DNA from: VGBO01 sp964453335
Lineage (GTDB): Bacteria; Actinomycetota; Acidimicrobiia; Acidimicrobiales; CAIXPF01
Direction: 5' to 3'
Assembly (NCBI GenBank): GCA_964453335.1
Contig: CAYVOK010000012.1
Location: 29,220-93,219, forward strand
DNA: 64,000 bases
In this document: in pieces, positions 32,020-40,443 of the stretch
Numbering within the stretch: position 1 is the first letter of the stretch
Layout: each line of letters opens with the position of its first letter
The notes under the pieces: model-generated
Databases searched by the model: none
What the model was told of the DNA's origin: nothing
The model's input: only the letters and a program-made list of their open reading frames with translations
Program-made: the position numbers and the translations under genes

Positions 32020-34008
32020 ATGCCCGCCGAGCACTCCCCCGCCACACAGGATCCCGCCGCCGTGCGACGGGACGAACCGTGGTTGATGCGCACCTATTCG
32101 GGTCACTCGACGGCGAAGGCGTCGAACGAGCTGTACCGGACGAACCTGTCGAAGGGGCAGACCGGCCTGTCGATCGCGTTCGACCTGCCGACGCAGACCG
32201 GCTACGACCCGGATCATCCGCTCGCCCGTGGTGAGGTCGGCAAGGTCGGTGTGCCGGTCGCCCACATCGGCCATCTGCGCACGCTGCTCGACGGCATCCC
32301 GCAGGACCGGATGAACACGTCGATGACGATCAACGCGACAGCGGCGTGGTTGCTCGGGCTGTACGTGGCGCACGCCGAGGAGCAGGGCATCGACCCGGCG
32401 GTGCTGCGCGGCACGACGCAGAACGACATCGTGAAGGAGTACCTGTCGCGCGGCACGTACATCTTCCCACCGGAACCGTCGCGCCGGCTGATCGTCGACA
32501 TGGTCGCGTTCTGCAACCGCCGGGTGCCGCGCTGGAACCCGGTGAACATCTGCTCCTACCACCTGCAGGAGGCCGGGGCGACGCCGGTGCAGGAGATCGC
32601 CTACTCGCTCGCGACGGCCATCGACGTGCTCGACGCGGTGAAGGCCTCCGGCCAGGTCGACGACGACGCGTTCACGTCGGTGTTCGCGGCGATCAGCTTC
32701 TTCTGCAACGCCGGGATCCGGTTTGTGGAGGAGACCTGCAAGATGCGGGCGTTCACGACGCTCTGGGACCGGATCGGTCTCGAGCGGTACGGGGTGACCG
32801 ACCCGAAGGCGCGCCGGTTCCGCTACGGGGTGCAGGTGAACTCGCTCGGCCTGACCGAGGCGCAGCCGGAGAACAACGTGCAGCGGATCGTGCTCGAGAT
32901 GCTCGGCGTGACGCTGTCGCGTTCCGCGCGTGCCCGCTCGGTGCAGCTCCCGGCGTGGAACGAGGCGCTCGGCCTGCCCACGCCGTGGGACCAGCAGTGG
33001 TCGTTGCGGATCCAGCAGGTGCTCGCGTTCGAGACCGACCTGCTGGAGTACGGCGACATCTTCGAGGGTTCGAAGGTCGTCGAGGGTCGCACCGCCGAAC
33101 TCGTGGACGCGGCGCAGGCGGAGCTCGACGAGGTGCTCGCCCTCGGCGGTGCGTTCACGGCGATCGGCGAGCTGAAGAGCCGTCTCGTGCGCAGCCACAC
33201 GGACCGGTTGCGCCGGATCGAGTCGGGTGAGCAGACGGTCGTCGGTGTGAACGCCTTCACCGACAGCGCCGCAGGGCCGCTCGCCGGGGACGAGCGGATC
33301 CTGAAGGTCGACCCGGCCGTCGGGGACGAGATGATCGCGGATGTGCGGGCCTGGCGGTCGGCGCGTGACGAGGCGGCCGTGCAGCGCGCGCTCGACGAGC
33401 TGCGCCGTGTGGCGGAGGGCGACGGGAACCTGATGGAACCGTCGATCGCGCTGGCGCACGCCGGCGGGACGACGGGCGAGTGGGGTGCGGCGCTGCGGGA
33501 CGTGTTCGGTGAGTACCGGGCGCCGACGGGTGTCGGCGGTGCGAGCGCCGGTCGACGTCCGCCGTCGCTCGGCGCGGTCGCCGACTCGGTTCGGTCGTTC
33601 GCCGGCGGCCCGCCCCGGTTCCTCGTGGCGAAGCCCGGCCTCGACGGCCACTCGAACGGCGCCGAGCAGATCGCCGTCGCGGCGCGGGACGCCGGGATGG
33701 AGGTCATCTACCAGGGGATCCGGTCGACGCCGGAGCAGATCGCGGCGACCGCCCGTGACGAGGACCCCGATGTGATCGGCCTGTCGATCCTGTCGGGCAG
33801 CCACCTCGAGGTCGTGCCGGACGTGGTTCGACTGGTCCGTGCGGCCGGGGTCGACGCTCCCGTCGTCGTCGGCGGGATCATCCCCGAGGACGACCGCGCC
33901 CCGCTGCTCGCCGCCGGGGTCGCTGCCGTCTACACGCCGAAGGATTTCGAGCTCGGGCGGATCATGGCGGACATCGTCGAGCTCGCAGGGGCCCACCGCT
34001 CGGCGTGA
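32020..34008 (+). CDS. ecm: coenzyme B12-dependent ethylmalonyl-CoA mutase (MeaA type)
   Basis: A 662-aa mutase that rearranges ethylmalonyl-CoA to methylsuccinyl-CoA in the ethylmalonyl-CoA pathway. The N-terminal barrel (to about 510) has YSGHSTAKASNELYRTNLSK and FDLPTQTGYD, characteristic of Ecm rather than methylmalonyl-CoA mutase. The C-terminal domain has the cobalamin motif DGHSNG near residue 542. Catalytic and B12 parts are in one chain, as expected. ATG 32020 follows CACAAT by 6 nt. No crotonyl-CoA carboxylase/reductase gene is in the window. The stop codon lies in a 16-bp palindrome. Confidence 0.92.
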   Translation: MPAEHSPATQDPAAVRRDEPWLMRTYSGHSTAKASNELYRTNLSKGQTGLSIAFDLPTQTGYDPDHPLARGEVGKVGVPVAHIGHLRTLLDGIPQDRMNTSMTINATAAWLLGLYVAHAEEQGIDPAVLRGTTQNDIVKEYLSRGTYIFPPEPSRRLIVDMVAFCNRRVPRWNPVNICSYHLQEAGATPVQEIAYSLATAIDVLDAVKASGQVDDDAFTSVFAAISFFCNAGIRFVEETCKMRAFTTLWDRIGLERYGVTDPKARRFRYGVQVNSLGLTEAQPENNVQRIVLEMLGVTLSRSARARSVQLPAWNEALGLPTPWDQQWSLRIQQVLAFETDLLEYGDIFEGSKVVEGRTAELVDAAQAELDEVLALGGAFTAIGELKSRLVRSHTDRLRRIESGEQTVVGVNAFTDSAAGPLAGDERILKVDPAVGDEMIADVRAWRSARDEAAVQRALDELRRVAEGDGNLMEPSIALAHAGGTTGEWGAALRDVFGEYRAPTGVGGASAGRRPPSLGAVADSVRSFAGGPPRFLVAKPGLDGHSNGAEQIAVAARDAGMEVIYQGIRSTPEQIAATARDEDPDVIGLSILSGSHLEVVPDVVRLVRAAGVDAPVVVGGIIPEDDRAPLLAAGVAAVYTPKDFELGRIMADIVELAGAHRSA

Positions 34009-34021
34009 GCGGATCCGCTCA
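34006..34021. promoter_or_regulatory. 16-bp perfect palindrome, operator candidate for the XRE-nucleotidyltransferase pair
   Basis: TGAGCGGATCCGCTCA reads the same on both strands. It begins with the ecm stop codon and lies 8 bp before the TAGGGT box, covering the -35 region of the next promoter. This is where an autoregulatory XRE antitoxin would bind. It could also act as a short RNA hairpin for ecm. Confidence 0.55.
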
Positions 34022-34029
34022 TACCTCGG

Positions 34030-34035
34030 TAGGGT
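34030..34035 (+). promoter_or_regulatory. -10-like box of the XRE-nucleotidyltransferase pair
   Basis: TAGGGT, exactly 6 nt before GTG 34042, no ribosome site; leaderless geometry. Confidence 0.55.
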
Positions 34036-34041
34036 GACGGG

Positions 34042-34329
34042 GTGCTCTCCGGGGACACCCTCCGTCGCCTTCGTCATCGTGCCGGGCTGAGCCAGGCCGA
34101 GGTCGCACGACGAGCGGGCATCGTCCCGACCGTGTTGAGCGCGTACGAGTGCGGTCGTCGCCGACCGTCGATCGAGGTCGCCGGCCGCATCATCGACGCC
34201 ATGGGCTACGAGGTGCACTTCACGCGCCCGCTCGACCCCGAGGTCCAGGCGCGACGACTCGTCGACGCCCTGATGCTCGCCGAGGCCCTCCCCTACCGGC
34301 CGCGCCCGCTCGCGAAGGCCCGCCGATGA
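34042..34329 (+). CDS. XRE-family HTH protein, candidate antitoxin
   Basis: A 95-aa DNA-binding protein. The HTH is clear: LRRLRHRAGLSQAEVARRAG, then TVLSAYECGRRRPSIEVAGRI (about 7-53). The tail (55-95, with RRLVDALMLAEAL and a Pro/Arg-rich end) could bind the partner. It overlaps the following nucleotidyltransferase gene by ATGA, so both are made from one message. The order regulator-then-NTase, the small size and the upstream palindrome suggest an autoregulated toxin-antitoxin pair; this role is inferred. Confidence 0.82.
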   Translation: MLSGDTLRRLRHRAGLSQAEVARRAGIVPTVLSAYECGRRRPSIEVAGRIIDAMGYEVHFTRPLDPEVQARRLVDALMLAEALPYRPRPLAKARR

Positions 34330-34856
34330 CCTCCATCGTCGACCGCGTCCGGGCCGTCGCCGCCGCGCTCGACGACGCCGGGATCGACTGGGCGCTCGGA
34401 GGAGCGCTGGCCCTCGCCTACGCCACCGAGGAGCCGCGCGGCACGCGGGACATCGACGTGAACGTCTTCATCGAGGCGACCGAGGCCGCCCGCGTCTTCG
34501 CTGCGCTGCCGGCCGGGGTCGTCCACGGCGAGACCGACGTCCGGGCCGCACTCGACGACGAGCAGGTGCGCCTGTGGTGGGACGACACCCCGGTCGACGT
34601 GTTCTTCGCCGCCTCGCCGTTCCACCTCGAGGTCGCGCACCGGTGCCGCACGGTGCCCTTCGCCGGGCGTTCGATCAACGTCCTCGCCCCCGACGATCTC
34701 GCCGTGTTCAAGGCGATGTTCGACCGACCGAAGGACTGGGTCGACATCGACGAGATGGCGGCCTCCGGGACCCTCGACCGAGTGGTGTGCGGGCGCCGCC
34801 TCGCAGCACTGCTCGGGGCCGACGACCCGAGGGTCGCCCGCATCAGCGGGGGCTGA
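34326..34856 (+). CDS. AbiEii-like nucleotidyltransferase, candidate toxin
   Basis: A 176-aa protein of the polymerase-beta nucleotidyltransferase fold. The motif begins at WALGGALALAYA and continues RGTRDIDVNVF (DID near residues 41-43, metal ligands); a third acidic residue is in DTPVDVFFA. This GG...R-x-T-x-DID form resembles AbiEii/MenT-like toxins more than the GS...DxD form of MNT antitoxins, but the full helical toxin domain of AbiEii is missing. Targets such as tRNA are possible, not shown. It ends at a strong hairpin shared with the convergent MaoC gene. Confidence 0.72.
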   Translation: MTSIVDRVRAVAAALDDAGIDWALGGALALAYATEEPRGTRDIDVNVFIEATEAARVFAALPAGVVHGETDVRAALDDEQVRLWWDDTPVDVFFAASPFHLEVAHRCRTVPFAGRSINVLAPDDLAVFKAMFDRPKDWVDIDEMAASGTLDRVVCGRRLAALLGADDPRVARISGG

Positions 34857-34889
34857 CCGCGTACGACGTCGACGCGACGCGACTCAGCC
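34851..34889. terminator. hairpin holding both convergent stop codons (nucleotidyltransferase and MaoC genes)
   Basis: GGCTGA (34851-34856) pairs with TCAGCC (34884-34889), and inside it CGCGT (34858-34862) pairs with ACGCG (34877-34881). The TGA stop of the plus gene pairs with the TCA that is the stop of the minus gene. Confidence 0.6.
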
Positions 34890-35306
34890 GCGTCGCGGCA
34901 GGCGCACCGTCGCGGTCGCGGGCATGAGCACCCGGCCGTCGGGGTCCGCCTCGGTGATCTCGAGGGTGACGACGTCACCGTCGACGGCGGTGACCCGACC
35001 GTCGAAGTGGAGGTCACGTTCGGGGAACGCACTCGCCCGGTTCTGCCACTGCACCGACAGCAGCCGCGCCCGTGGGCCCGCCCACGAGGTCACGTACTGG
35101 GTGAGCCACGCCCCCTGCAACGGGCCGTGGACGAGCACGTCCTCGTGCCCTTCGAAGCGGGCGTAGTCGACGTCGTAGTGGATCCGGTGCGGGTTCCACG
35201 TGGCCGCGGAGTAGAGGAAGAGCTGCACCCGGCTCGCGTTGCGCACGACGCGGGGGAGCACCGTGCCGACGGTGACGTCCTCGAGGTGGACCTGGGCGGG
35301 GCTCAT
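34884..35306 (-). CDS. MaoC-like hotdog dehydratase, second subunit
   Basis: A 140-aa hotdog protein with the hydratase-2 motif: WNPHRIHYDVDYARFEGHEDVLVHG gives Asp/His of the R-hydratase site (YDVDYA and HGPLQGAWL). With the upstream gene it forms a split pair like HadB/HadA or mesaconyl-CoA hydratase halves, acting on (R)-3-hydroxyacyl or similar thioesters. ATG 35306 overlaps the upstream stop by 4 bp. The substrate is not certain; the acyl-CoA neighbourhood fits. Confidence 0.83.
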   Translation of the reverse strand: MSPAQVHLEDVTVGTVLPRVVRNASRVQLFLYSAATWNPHRIHYDVDYARFEGHEDVLVHGPLQGAWLTQYVTSWAGPRARLLSVQWQNRASAFPERDLHFDGRVTAVDGDVVTLEITEADPDGRVLMPATATVRLPRRG

Positions 35307-35809
35307 CGCGCGATCCCGATCTGCCGGCTGCGAGCCACGACGTCGCCGTGCTGGTTGGTGAAGGTGGTCTCCCGCACGATGCGCACGAACGGCCCCTTCG
35401 ACCCGGCCTTCTCGTCGATCGACGCGAGCCTCGTCTCCGCGGTGATCGTGTCGCCCACGTACACGGGGGACTCGAAGTCCCACTCCTCGCCGCCGAACAT
35501 GGTGCGCTGCACCCGGAGCCGCATCGGCATCGCACCGGTGAACAGTCCGTCGGTGCGGATGCGGTCGAGTGCCTGTCCGACCACGACGGCGTGCGTGACG
35601 AACGTCGGCGGGGCGACGAGGGTCGGGTGCCCGGCGGCGCGTGCGGCGTCGATGTCGAAGTACACCGGATCGAGGTCACCGACCGCCTGCGCGTAGCGCT
35701 GCGACTCCTTCGCGGTGATCTCGGCCCGGACCGGTTCGGCGACGAGTGTGCCGACGAGGGCCCGGGTCTCCTCGGGGACGAGCGACTCGTGGGTCGGTTG
35801 GTCCTGCAT
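35303..35809 (-). CDS. MaoC-like dehydratase, N-terminal (FAS1-type) subunit
   Basis: A 168-aa hotdog protein of the MaoC N-terminal type: YAQAVGDLDPVYFDIDAARA, APPTFVTHAVV, then VRIVRETTFTNQHGDVVARS. This half usually binds the acyl chain while its partner carries the catalytic Asp/His. It is first in a two-gene operon, coupled by ATGA. ATG 35809 follows TACAGT by 7 nt, which decided the start among several in-frame choices upstream. Confidence 0.83.
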   Translation of the reverse strand: MQDQPTHESLVPEETRALVGTLVAEPVRAEITAKESQRYAQAVGDLDPVYFDIDAARAAGHPTLVAPPTFVTHAVVVGQALDRIRTDGLFTGAMPMRLRVQRTMFGGEEWDFESPVYVGDTITAETRLASIDEKAGSKGPFVRIVRETTFTNQHGDVVARSRQIGIAR

Positions 35810-35816
35810 CGCCGGA

Positions 35817-35857
35817 ACTGTAGGCACGTCGAGGCCGACGCGCCCGGGGACTAGGGT
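35817..35857. promoter_or_regulatory. divergent -10-like boxes for MaoC and hotdog genes
   Basis: Minus strand TACAGT (35822-35817), 7 nt from ATG 35809; plus strand TAGGGT (35852-35857), 9 nt from ATG 35867. Confidence 0.48.
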
Positions 35858-35866
35858 CGCCGCCGC

Positions 35867-36694
35867 ATGACGACGCCCCGCATCTACCCGCCGCCCGGGC
35901 ATCTCCTGCGGCAGCTCGGGATCACGCTCGACCGGCGCGAGGTCGATCGCCTCACCTCGACGATGCCCGTCCCCGTCGAGATCTGCGACGCGTCGGGTGA
36001 GGCCCGTCTCGCGGTGATCGGTGTGATGGTGGACATGGCGGCCGGCACGCTGACCGTCCGCCAGGTCGAACCCGACTGGACGGCGACGTTCGACCTCGCG
36101 ATCCACCGGATCGCCGGCGCACCGGCCGGGTCGACGCTGCACGCCGTCTCCCGGGTGGTGCGGGCGGGCCGGAACTCAGTGGTGAGCGAGACGACGGTCG
36201 ACGCCGACGGCGAACCGGTCGCGTACGCCGAGGTCACCTTCAGCCGCCTGCCGCGTCGTGGCGACACACCGGTGACGGTCGTGGCCGACGTCGTCGACTA
36301 CGGCAAGGGCGAAGCGGCGATCGCCGAACCGGTCGCCGACGTCGTCGGGTTCGAGCGCCGGTCCCCGGGGGTCGTCGAGTTCGGGCTGCGGGAGACGATC
36401 CGCAACAGTTTCGGTTCGGTGCAGGGCGGTGTCGTCGCCGTCTCCCTCGAGGAAGCGGCCCTCGACCTCGCCGCGTCGACCCCCGACCCGGCGACCGGCG
36501 TCCCGATGGTCGGCCCACGGCTCGGGTTCCTGCACGTGTACTACCTCGGCGCGGCGAAGGGCGGCCCGTTCCGTTCGACCGCCACCGTGCTGCGCCACCA
36601 GCCGGCGTCGTCGACCGCTCGCGTCGAACTGCTCGACGTCGGCGGTGACCGCCTGATGGCGCAGGGCACGGCGATCGCGGAACCCGCCGACTGA
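35867..36694 (+). CDS. double-hotdog PaaI-like thioesterase
   Basis: A 275-aa protein made of two PaaI/DUF4442-like hotdogs. The first (about 25-128) has VMVDMAAGTLTV and ends VAYAEVTFSRLP; the second (about 150-275) has IRNSFGSVQGGVVAVSLEEAAL and ends LMAQGTAIAE. The NSFGSVQGG segment is the usual helix-containing active-site region. It probably hydrolyses an acyl-CoA; specificity is unknown. Its TGA is part of a 9-bp stem shared with the convergent CoA-transferase gene. Confidence 0.78.
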   Translation: MTTPRIYPPPGHLLRQLGITLDRREVDRLTSTMPVPVEICDASGEARLAVIGVMVDMAAGTLTVRQVEPDWTATFDLAIHRIAGAPAGSTLHAVSRVVRAGRNSVVSETTVDADGEPVAYAEVTFSRLPRRGDTPVTVVADVVDYGKGEAAIAEPVADVVGFERRSPGVVEFGLRETIRNSFGSVQGGVVAVSLEEAALDLAASTPDPATGVPMVGPRLGFLHVYYLGAAKGGPFRSTATVLRHQPASSTARVELLDVGGDRLMAQGTAIAEPAD

Positions 36695-36719
36695 CGCCGG
36701 CGACCCGCTGCGGCGTCAG
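36691..36719. terminator. 9-bp hairpin holding both convergent stop codons
   Basis: CTGACGCCG (36691-36699) pairs perfectly with CGGCGTCAG (36711-36719) around an 11-nt loop. TGA of the plus gene and the complementary TCA of the minus gene lie in the stem. Confidence 0.7.
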
Positions 36720-37858
36720 CGGCCGTCGAGCTCGGCGAGCACCTCGGCGGTGTCGGCACCGAGCGGGCGGCCCGTCCAGCGCACCCGGCCCGGGGTGGCC
36801 GACAGCTTCGCGACGAGACCCTGCTGCGGGGTGCCGTCCGTGGTGAGGATCGCCTCGCGGGCGGCGAAATGCGGGTCGGCGAAGATGTCGGCCATGTCGT
36901 AGACGATGGCCGCGGCGGCCTCCGCCTCCTCGAACGCGGCGACGGCGTCGGCTGCGCTGCGTTCGGCGAGCCAGGCCGCCATCCGGTCGTCGAGCTCGTC
37001 TGCGTGCGCGGTGCGCCCCTCGAAGGTGGCGAAGCGTTCGTCGTCCCCGCAGCCGATGAGGCGCATCACCCGCCGCGCGACCGGGTCCGCGGTCGTGGAC
37101 ACGGCGACCCAGCGTCCGTCCGCGCACCGGTAACAGCTGCGGGGCACCGTGTACGGCAGGCGTGAACCCATGCGGGGCATCAGGTAGCCGAGTGCCCCGT
37201 AGGCCGACGGCAGGGGGCCCATGAGTTGGAACAGCGACTCGAACAGGCTGACGTCGACGACCTGGCCGACCCCGCTGTGCAGGGCGACCATCGTGCCGAA
37301 CGCGGCGACGAGCGCGGTCACCTCGTCGGTGAGCGCGATCGGCGGGAGGAGCGGACCGCGGTCCGGTTCGCCGTTGATGACCGCGAACCCGCTCATGGCC
37401 TCGGCGAGCGTGGCGAACCCGGCCCGGTGCCGGTACGGCCCGGTCTGGCCGAACCCGGTGACCCGGGTGACGACGAGGCGGGGGTTGCGGGCGTGGAGGA
37501 CGTCGGGGCCGAGGCCGAGCGCCTCCAGCTTGCCGGGGCGGAAGTTCTCGACGAGCACGTCGGACCGGTCGACGAGGCGGAGCAGGTGGTCGCGGCCGTC
37601 CTCGGTCTTCAGGTCGAGGGTGATCGCCCGTTTGCCCCGGTTCGCGAGCTTGTGGAAGTAGGTCTGCCCGTCGACGGGGTCGCGCCACCCGACGTTGCGC
37701 GAGGTGTCACCGCCGTCGGGCCGTTCGACCTTGATCACGTCCGCGCCGAAGTCGGCGAAGTAGCGGGCGCAGTTCGGACCGGCGAACACGGTCGACAGGT
37801 CGAGCACCCGCACGCCGGCGAGCGGCCCGGTCGGCGCCCCGGTGTCGTCGTCGATCAC
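36716..37858 (-). CDS. CaiB/BaiF-family (class III) CoA-transferase
   Basis: A 380-aa enzyme that moves CoA between carboxylic acids through an enzyme aspartyl anhydride. LDLSTVFAGPNCARYFADFG and the FGADVIKVE strand start the fold; the likely catalytic Asp is Asp178 in IALTDEV; VLVENFRPGKLEALGLG is the conserved CoA-binding block. Length is slightly under the usual 400. GTG 37858 overlaps the upstream alpha/beta hydrolase stop by 4 bp, so the two are coupled. The acid substrate is unknown. Confidence 0.88.
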   Translation of the reverse strand: MIDDDTGAPTGPLAGVRVLDLSTVFAGPNCARYFADFGADVIKVERPDGGDTSRNVGWRDPVDGQTYFHKLANRGKRAITLDLKTEDGRDHLLRLVDRSDVLVENFRPGKLEALGLGPDVLHARNPRLVVTRVTGFGQTGPYRHRAGFATLAEAMSGFAVINGEPDRGPLLPPIALTDEVTALVAAFGTMVALHSGVGQVVDVSLFESLFQLMGPLPSAYGALGYLMPRMGSRLPYTVPRSCYRCADGRWVAVSTTADPVARRVMRLIGCGDDERFATFEGRTAHADELDDRMAAWLAERSAADAVAAFEEAEAAAAIVYDMADIFADPHFAAREAILTTDGTPQQGLVAKLSATPGRVRWTGRPLGADTAEVLAELDGR

Positions 37859-38667
37859 GGCAGCGCCCGGAGGAACCCGCCGAGTGCGTCGTCGAACGCT
37901 GCCGGGTTGTCGAGGTTCGCGAGGTGCCCGGCGGCGGGGATGCGCACGAGGCGGGATCCGGTGATCTTGCCCGCCATCACGTCGCACGCCCGCAGGAACG
38001 GGGCGTCGTCCTCCCCGACGAGGATGAGGGTGGGGACGTCGATGGTGTCGAGGGTGTCCATCATCCGGGCGTCGTGTTGGGTGAGGAACCCGCGCATGGC
38101 GAGCTCGAGTGCACGGAGGCTGCGGTGGCGTTCGAGGCCGAGGTGGGCCTCCGCCCCCGGCTGGGTGGGCCCGAGGTCGCCTTCGAGGAACGTGGCCGCG
38201 CCACGGGTCGCGAGCGCGTCGGCCTGCTCGTGCGCGGTCCGGTTCCAGGCCTCCCGCGCCTCGGCGTTGCGGAACCCCGGGCCCGTGTCGGCGAGCACGA
38301 GGGCTCGTACCCGCGGGCGGAACGACGGGTCCGCCCATGCGGCCATGGCGAGCATCCCGCCGAAGGAGAGGCCGCCCACGACGACGGGACGGTCGCTGAC
38401 GTGGTCGATGAGCGCGGTGAGGTCGGCGATGACGGCGTCGAGCGTGTACGGCGCCGGGTCGTCGGGTCCTGCGGTCCAGCCGTGCCCGCGCACGTCCCAC
38501 GTGACGACCCGGTACCCGGCCGCCACGAGCGTGGCGACGGTCGGGTCCCACGACCGCAACGTGAGTGTGAACCCGTGCGTGAGCACGACGACGGGGCCGT
38601 CACCGCCGGTGTCCTCGTAGGCGAGGACGATGCCGTCGGGTCGGGCGAGGGTTCCTGCGGTTGCCAT
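37855..38667 (-). CDS. alpha/beta hydrolase
   Basis: A 270-aa serine hydrolase. The oxyanion loop is HGFTLTLRSW, the nucleophile is Ser101 in GLSFGG, the acid is likely in LVGEDDAP (about 219) and the base His in PAAGHLANLD. The cap region is short. This looks like the enol-lactonase/haloperoxidase-like group. ATG 38667 begins ATAGTLARPDG, the natural start; longer in-frame extensions look non-coding. Coupled to the CoA-transferase gene by GTGA. Confidence 0.85.
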   Translation of the reverse strand: MATAGTLARPDGIVLAYEDTGGDGPVVVLTHGFTLTLRSWDPTVATLVAAGYRVVTWDVRGHGWTAGPDDPAPYTLDAVIADLTALIDHVSDRPVVVGGLSFGGMLAMAAWADPSFRPRVRALVLADTGPGFRNAEAREAWNRTAHEQADALATRGAATFLEGDLGPTQPGAEAHLGLERHRSLRALELAMRGFLTQHDARMMDTLDTIDVPTLILVGEDDAPFLRACDVMAGKITGSRLVRIPAAGHLANLDNPAAFDDALGGFLRALP

Positions 38668-38695
38668 GGCGGTGCGCTCCGTTGCTGCGGGTCGG

Positions 38696-39406
38696 TCAGT
38701 CGAGGACGGTGAGATCGTCGCCGACGGCGACGGTCCCGGGGGTGGTGACGCGCAACCCGACACCGAGCTTGCCGTCGCGTTCACGCTCGATGGTGCGGAG
38801 CACGTCGAGATCCCGGCCGATGCCGCCGGGCTGGGGCCGGGTGACGAGGACGCAGCGGCCGATCGGCCGGGTGCCGGTCGCGCCTGCGGTCCCGAGGGTC
38901 ACGGTGCGCCCGGCGAGATCCGCCTCGGTGCCCTCGACCCCGTCCACGATGACGTTGCCGCGGAACCGTCGCACGTCCCAGGTGCGCAGCGACCCGGTGG
39001 CGATGACCGACACGACGGTGCGGCCGGTGTCGTGGAAGGTGGTCTCGGGACCGTCCCACTGCACCCACGGTGAACCGGCCTCGTCCTCGGGGTCCTCCGC
39101 GATCTCGTAGCGCCCGCGGACACCGCCGCCGGCACGGACGAGGCGGACCGGCCGACCGAGCCAGGTGGACAGGTCCGTGGCCCCGTCCGGCAGGTCGACG
39201 GTGACGGTGTCGGTCGCCTCGTCGTAGCGGGCGACGGCTTCGAGCAGGCGGGGTTCGCGCCGTGCGGTGAGCGTGAGCCCGGTGCCCACGTCCAGCACGC
39301 CCCACTGCCGGTCACCGGCGAGACCGGCCGGACCGACGGTGCTCCGCTCGATGCGTTCGCCCTGCATCGACTTCACCGGGTAGCGCCAGAGTTCGGTCAC
39401 GAGCAC
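38696..39406 (-). CDS. MOSC-domain protein (YcbX-like)
   Basis: A 236-aa protein with an N-terminal beta-barrel MOSC_N domain (ELWRYPVKSMQGE) and a C-terminal MOSC domain (FRGNVIVDG, then IGRCVLVTRPQPGG with the conserved Cys). Family members transfer sulfur or reduce N-hydroxylated compounds with a molybdenum cofactor. I chose GTG 39406 because GGGAGG stands 7 nt before it; an ATG at 39424 lies 6 codons upstream. It is 28 bp before the alpha/beta hydrolase gene and 39 bp after the LLM gene, likely one unit. Confidence 0.85.
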   Translation of the reverse strand: MLVTELWRYPVKSMQGERIERSTVGPAGLAGDRQWGVLDVGTGLTLTARREPRLLEAVARYDEATDTVTVDLPDGATDLSTWLGRPVRLVRAGGGVRGRYEIAEDPEDEAGSPWVQWDGPETTFHDTGRTVVSVIATGSLRTWDVRRFRGNVIVDGVEGTEADLAGRTVTLGTAGATGTRPIGRCVLVTRPQPGGIGRDLDVLRTIERERDGKLGVGLRVTTPGTVAVGDDLTVLD

Positions 39407-39445
39407 CCGGTCAGCCTCCCACACGCCGCGGGACGGTCGCGCCGC

Positions 39446-40417
39446 TCATGCGGCGAGCGCGGTCATGGTGCGCACCGCCCCCGGGTCGGTGACCGTCGAG
39501 GGCACGATCGCCATGCCGACCCCGACCTCCCGGTACGCGTCGAGCCGTGCCCGGATCTCGGTGCGCGTGCCGAACCCCAGCGCGGTCACGAGCAGTTCGT
39601 CGGGGATGAGGCCCCGCACCTCCCGGGCGGAGGGCGCCGCCTTTGCTGCCTCGACCACGTCCGCGAAGCCCTGCAGGGCGAAGTTCCGGTCGTACCCGGG
39701 CACGCGCACGTAGCCGGCGATGAACCGCTTCGAGAACGCGACGTTCTCCTCGGTCGGGTCGAGGCAGACATGCGCCCAGACGGTGACCGGCGGGGTCGGG
39801 CGCCCGACCGACCGTGCGCCTTCGGCGATCTCGGCGAGGAACGCCGGCACGGCCGCCGGGCTGATCATGTTGAGCGCGACGCGGTCGGCGATGCGCCCGG
39901 CGAGGCGCAGCATCCGCGGGCCGAACGACGCCATGCCGATCGGCAGGTGCACGGCGCCGAACCCGTTCGTGAACCCGCTCGTGCGGAAGTCGCCGTCCTC
40001 GTGCGCCGTCGGTGCACCGCTGCAGGCCGCCCGGGCCGCCGCGATGAGGGACGCCATGCCGTCGACGGTGAGCGGGCGGCGGTTGTGCCAACCGGTGACC
40101 ATCGCCGGCGACGACGCGCCGACGATCGCCTCGAGGTCGGTCGCCCCGAGACCGGCGAGGGTCGCGGCCGCCATGGCGAGTTGTGGGCCGGTGCGCAGCA
40201 CGCCGGGCATCGGTCCGAGCCCGATCGGGTGACCCGGGAACGTGGAGGCGACCCAGCCGCCGAAGCTGATCGGGTCGAGCCGGTAGGTCTCGGGCAGCCA
40301 CAAGCGCCGGTAGCCGAGGTCGACGACGAGCCGGGCGAAGTCCTGGTACCCGGCGACCGTCTCGGCGACGGGGAGTCCGAACACGACGTCGAGGTCGAGC
40401 GGGGGTGCGGTGGTCAC
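39446..40417 (-). CDS. LLM-class (luciferase-like) F420-dependent oxidoreductase
   Basis: A 323-aa TIM-barrel flavin/F420 enzyme. FGLPVAETVAGYQDFARLVVDLGYRRLWLPE starts the fold, GLGATDLEAIVGASSP is the phosphate-binding part, and the end ALGFGTRTEIRARLDAYREVGV is usual. It oxidises or reduces an unknown substrate with coenzyme F420 (or FMN). GTG 40417 follows CATCAT by 7 nt. It is divergent from a DoxX gene, and MOSC follows. Confidence 0.82.
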   Translation of the reverse strand: MTTAPPLDLDVVFGLPVAETVAGYQDFARLVVDLGYRRLWLPETYRLDPISFGGWVASTFPGHPIGLGPMPGVLRTGPQLAMAAATLAGLGATDLEAIVGASSPAMVTGWHNRRPLTVDGMASLIAAARAACSGAPTAHEDGDFRTSGFTNGFGAVHLPIGMASFGPRMLRLAGRIADRVALNMISPAAVPAFLAEIAEGARSVGRPTPPVTVWAHVCLDPTEENVAFSKRFIAGYVRVPGYDRNFALQGFADVVEAAKAAPSAREVRGLIPDELLVTALGFGTRTEIRARLDAYREVGVGMAIVPSTVTDPGAVRTMTALAA

Positions 40418-40424
40418 GCTGCGA

Positions 40425-40437
40425 ATGATGGCAGGAT
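40425..40437. promoter_or_regulatory. divergent -10-like boxes for LLM and DoxX genes
   Basis: Minus CATCAT (40430-40425), 7 nt from GTG 40417; plus CAGGAT (40432-40437), 6 nt from ATG 40444. Weak hexamers but with the same spacing as elsewhere in the window. Confidence 0.35.
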
Positions 40438-40443
40438 GCGCGC

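Noticed and set aside
30742..34218. Minus-strand open frame of 1158 codons
   Set aside because: All but the last 172 codons are antisense to aat and ecm and show no protein family.
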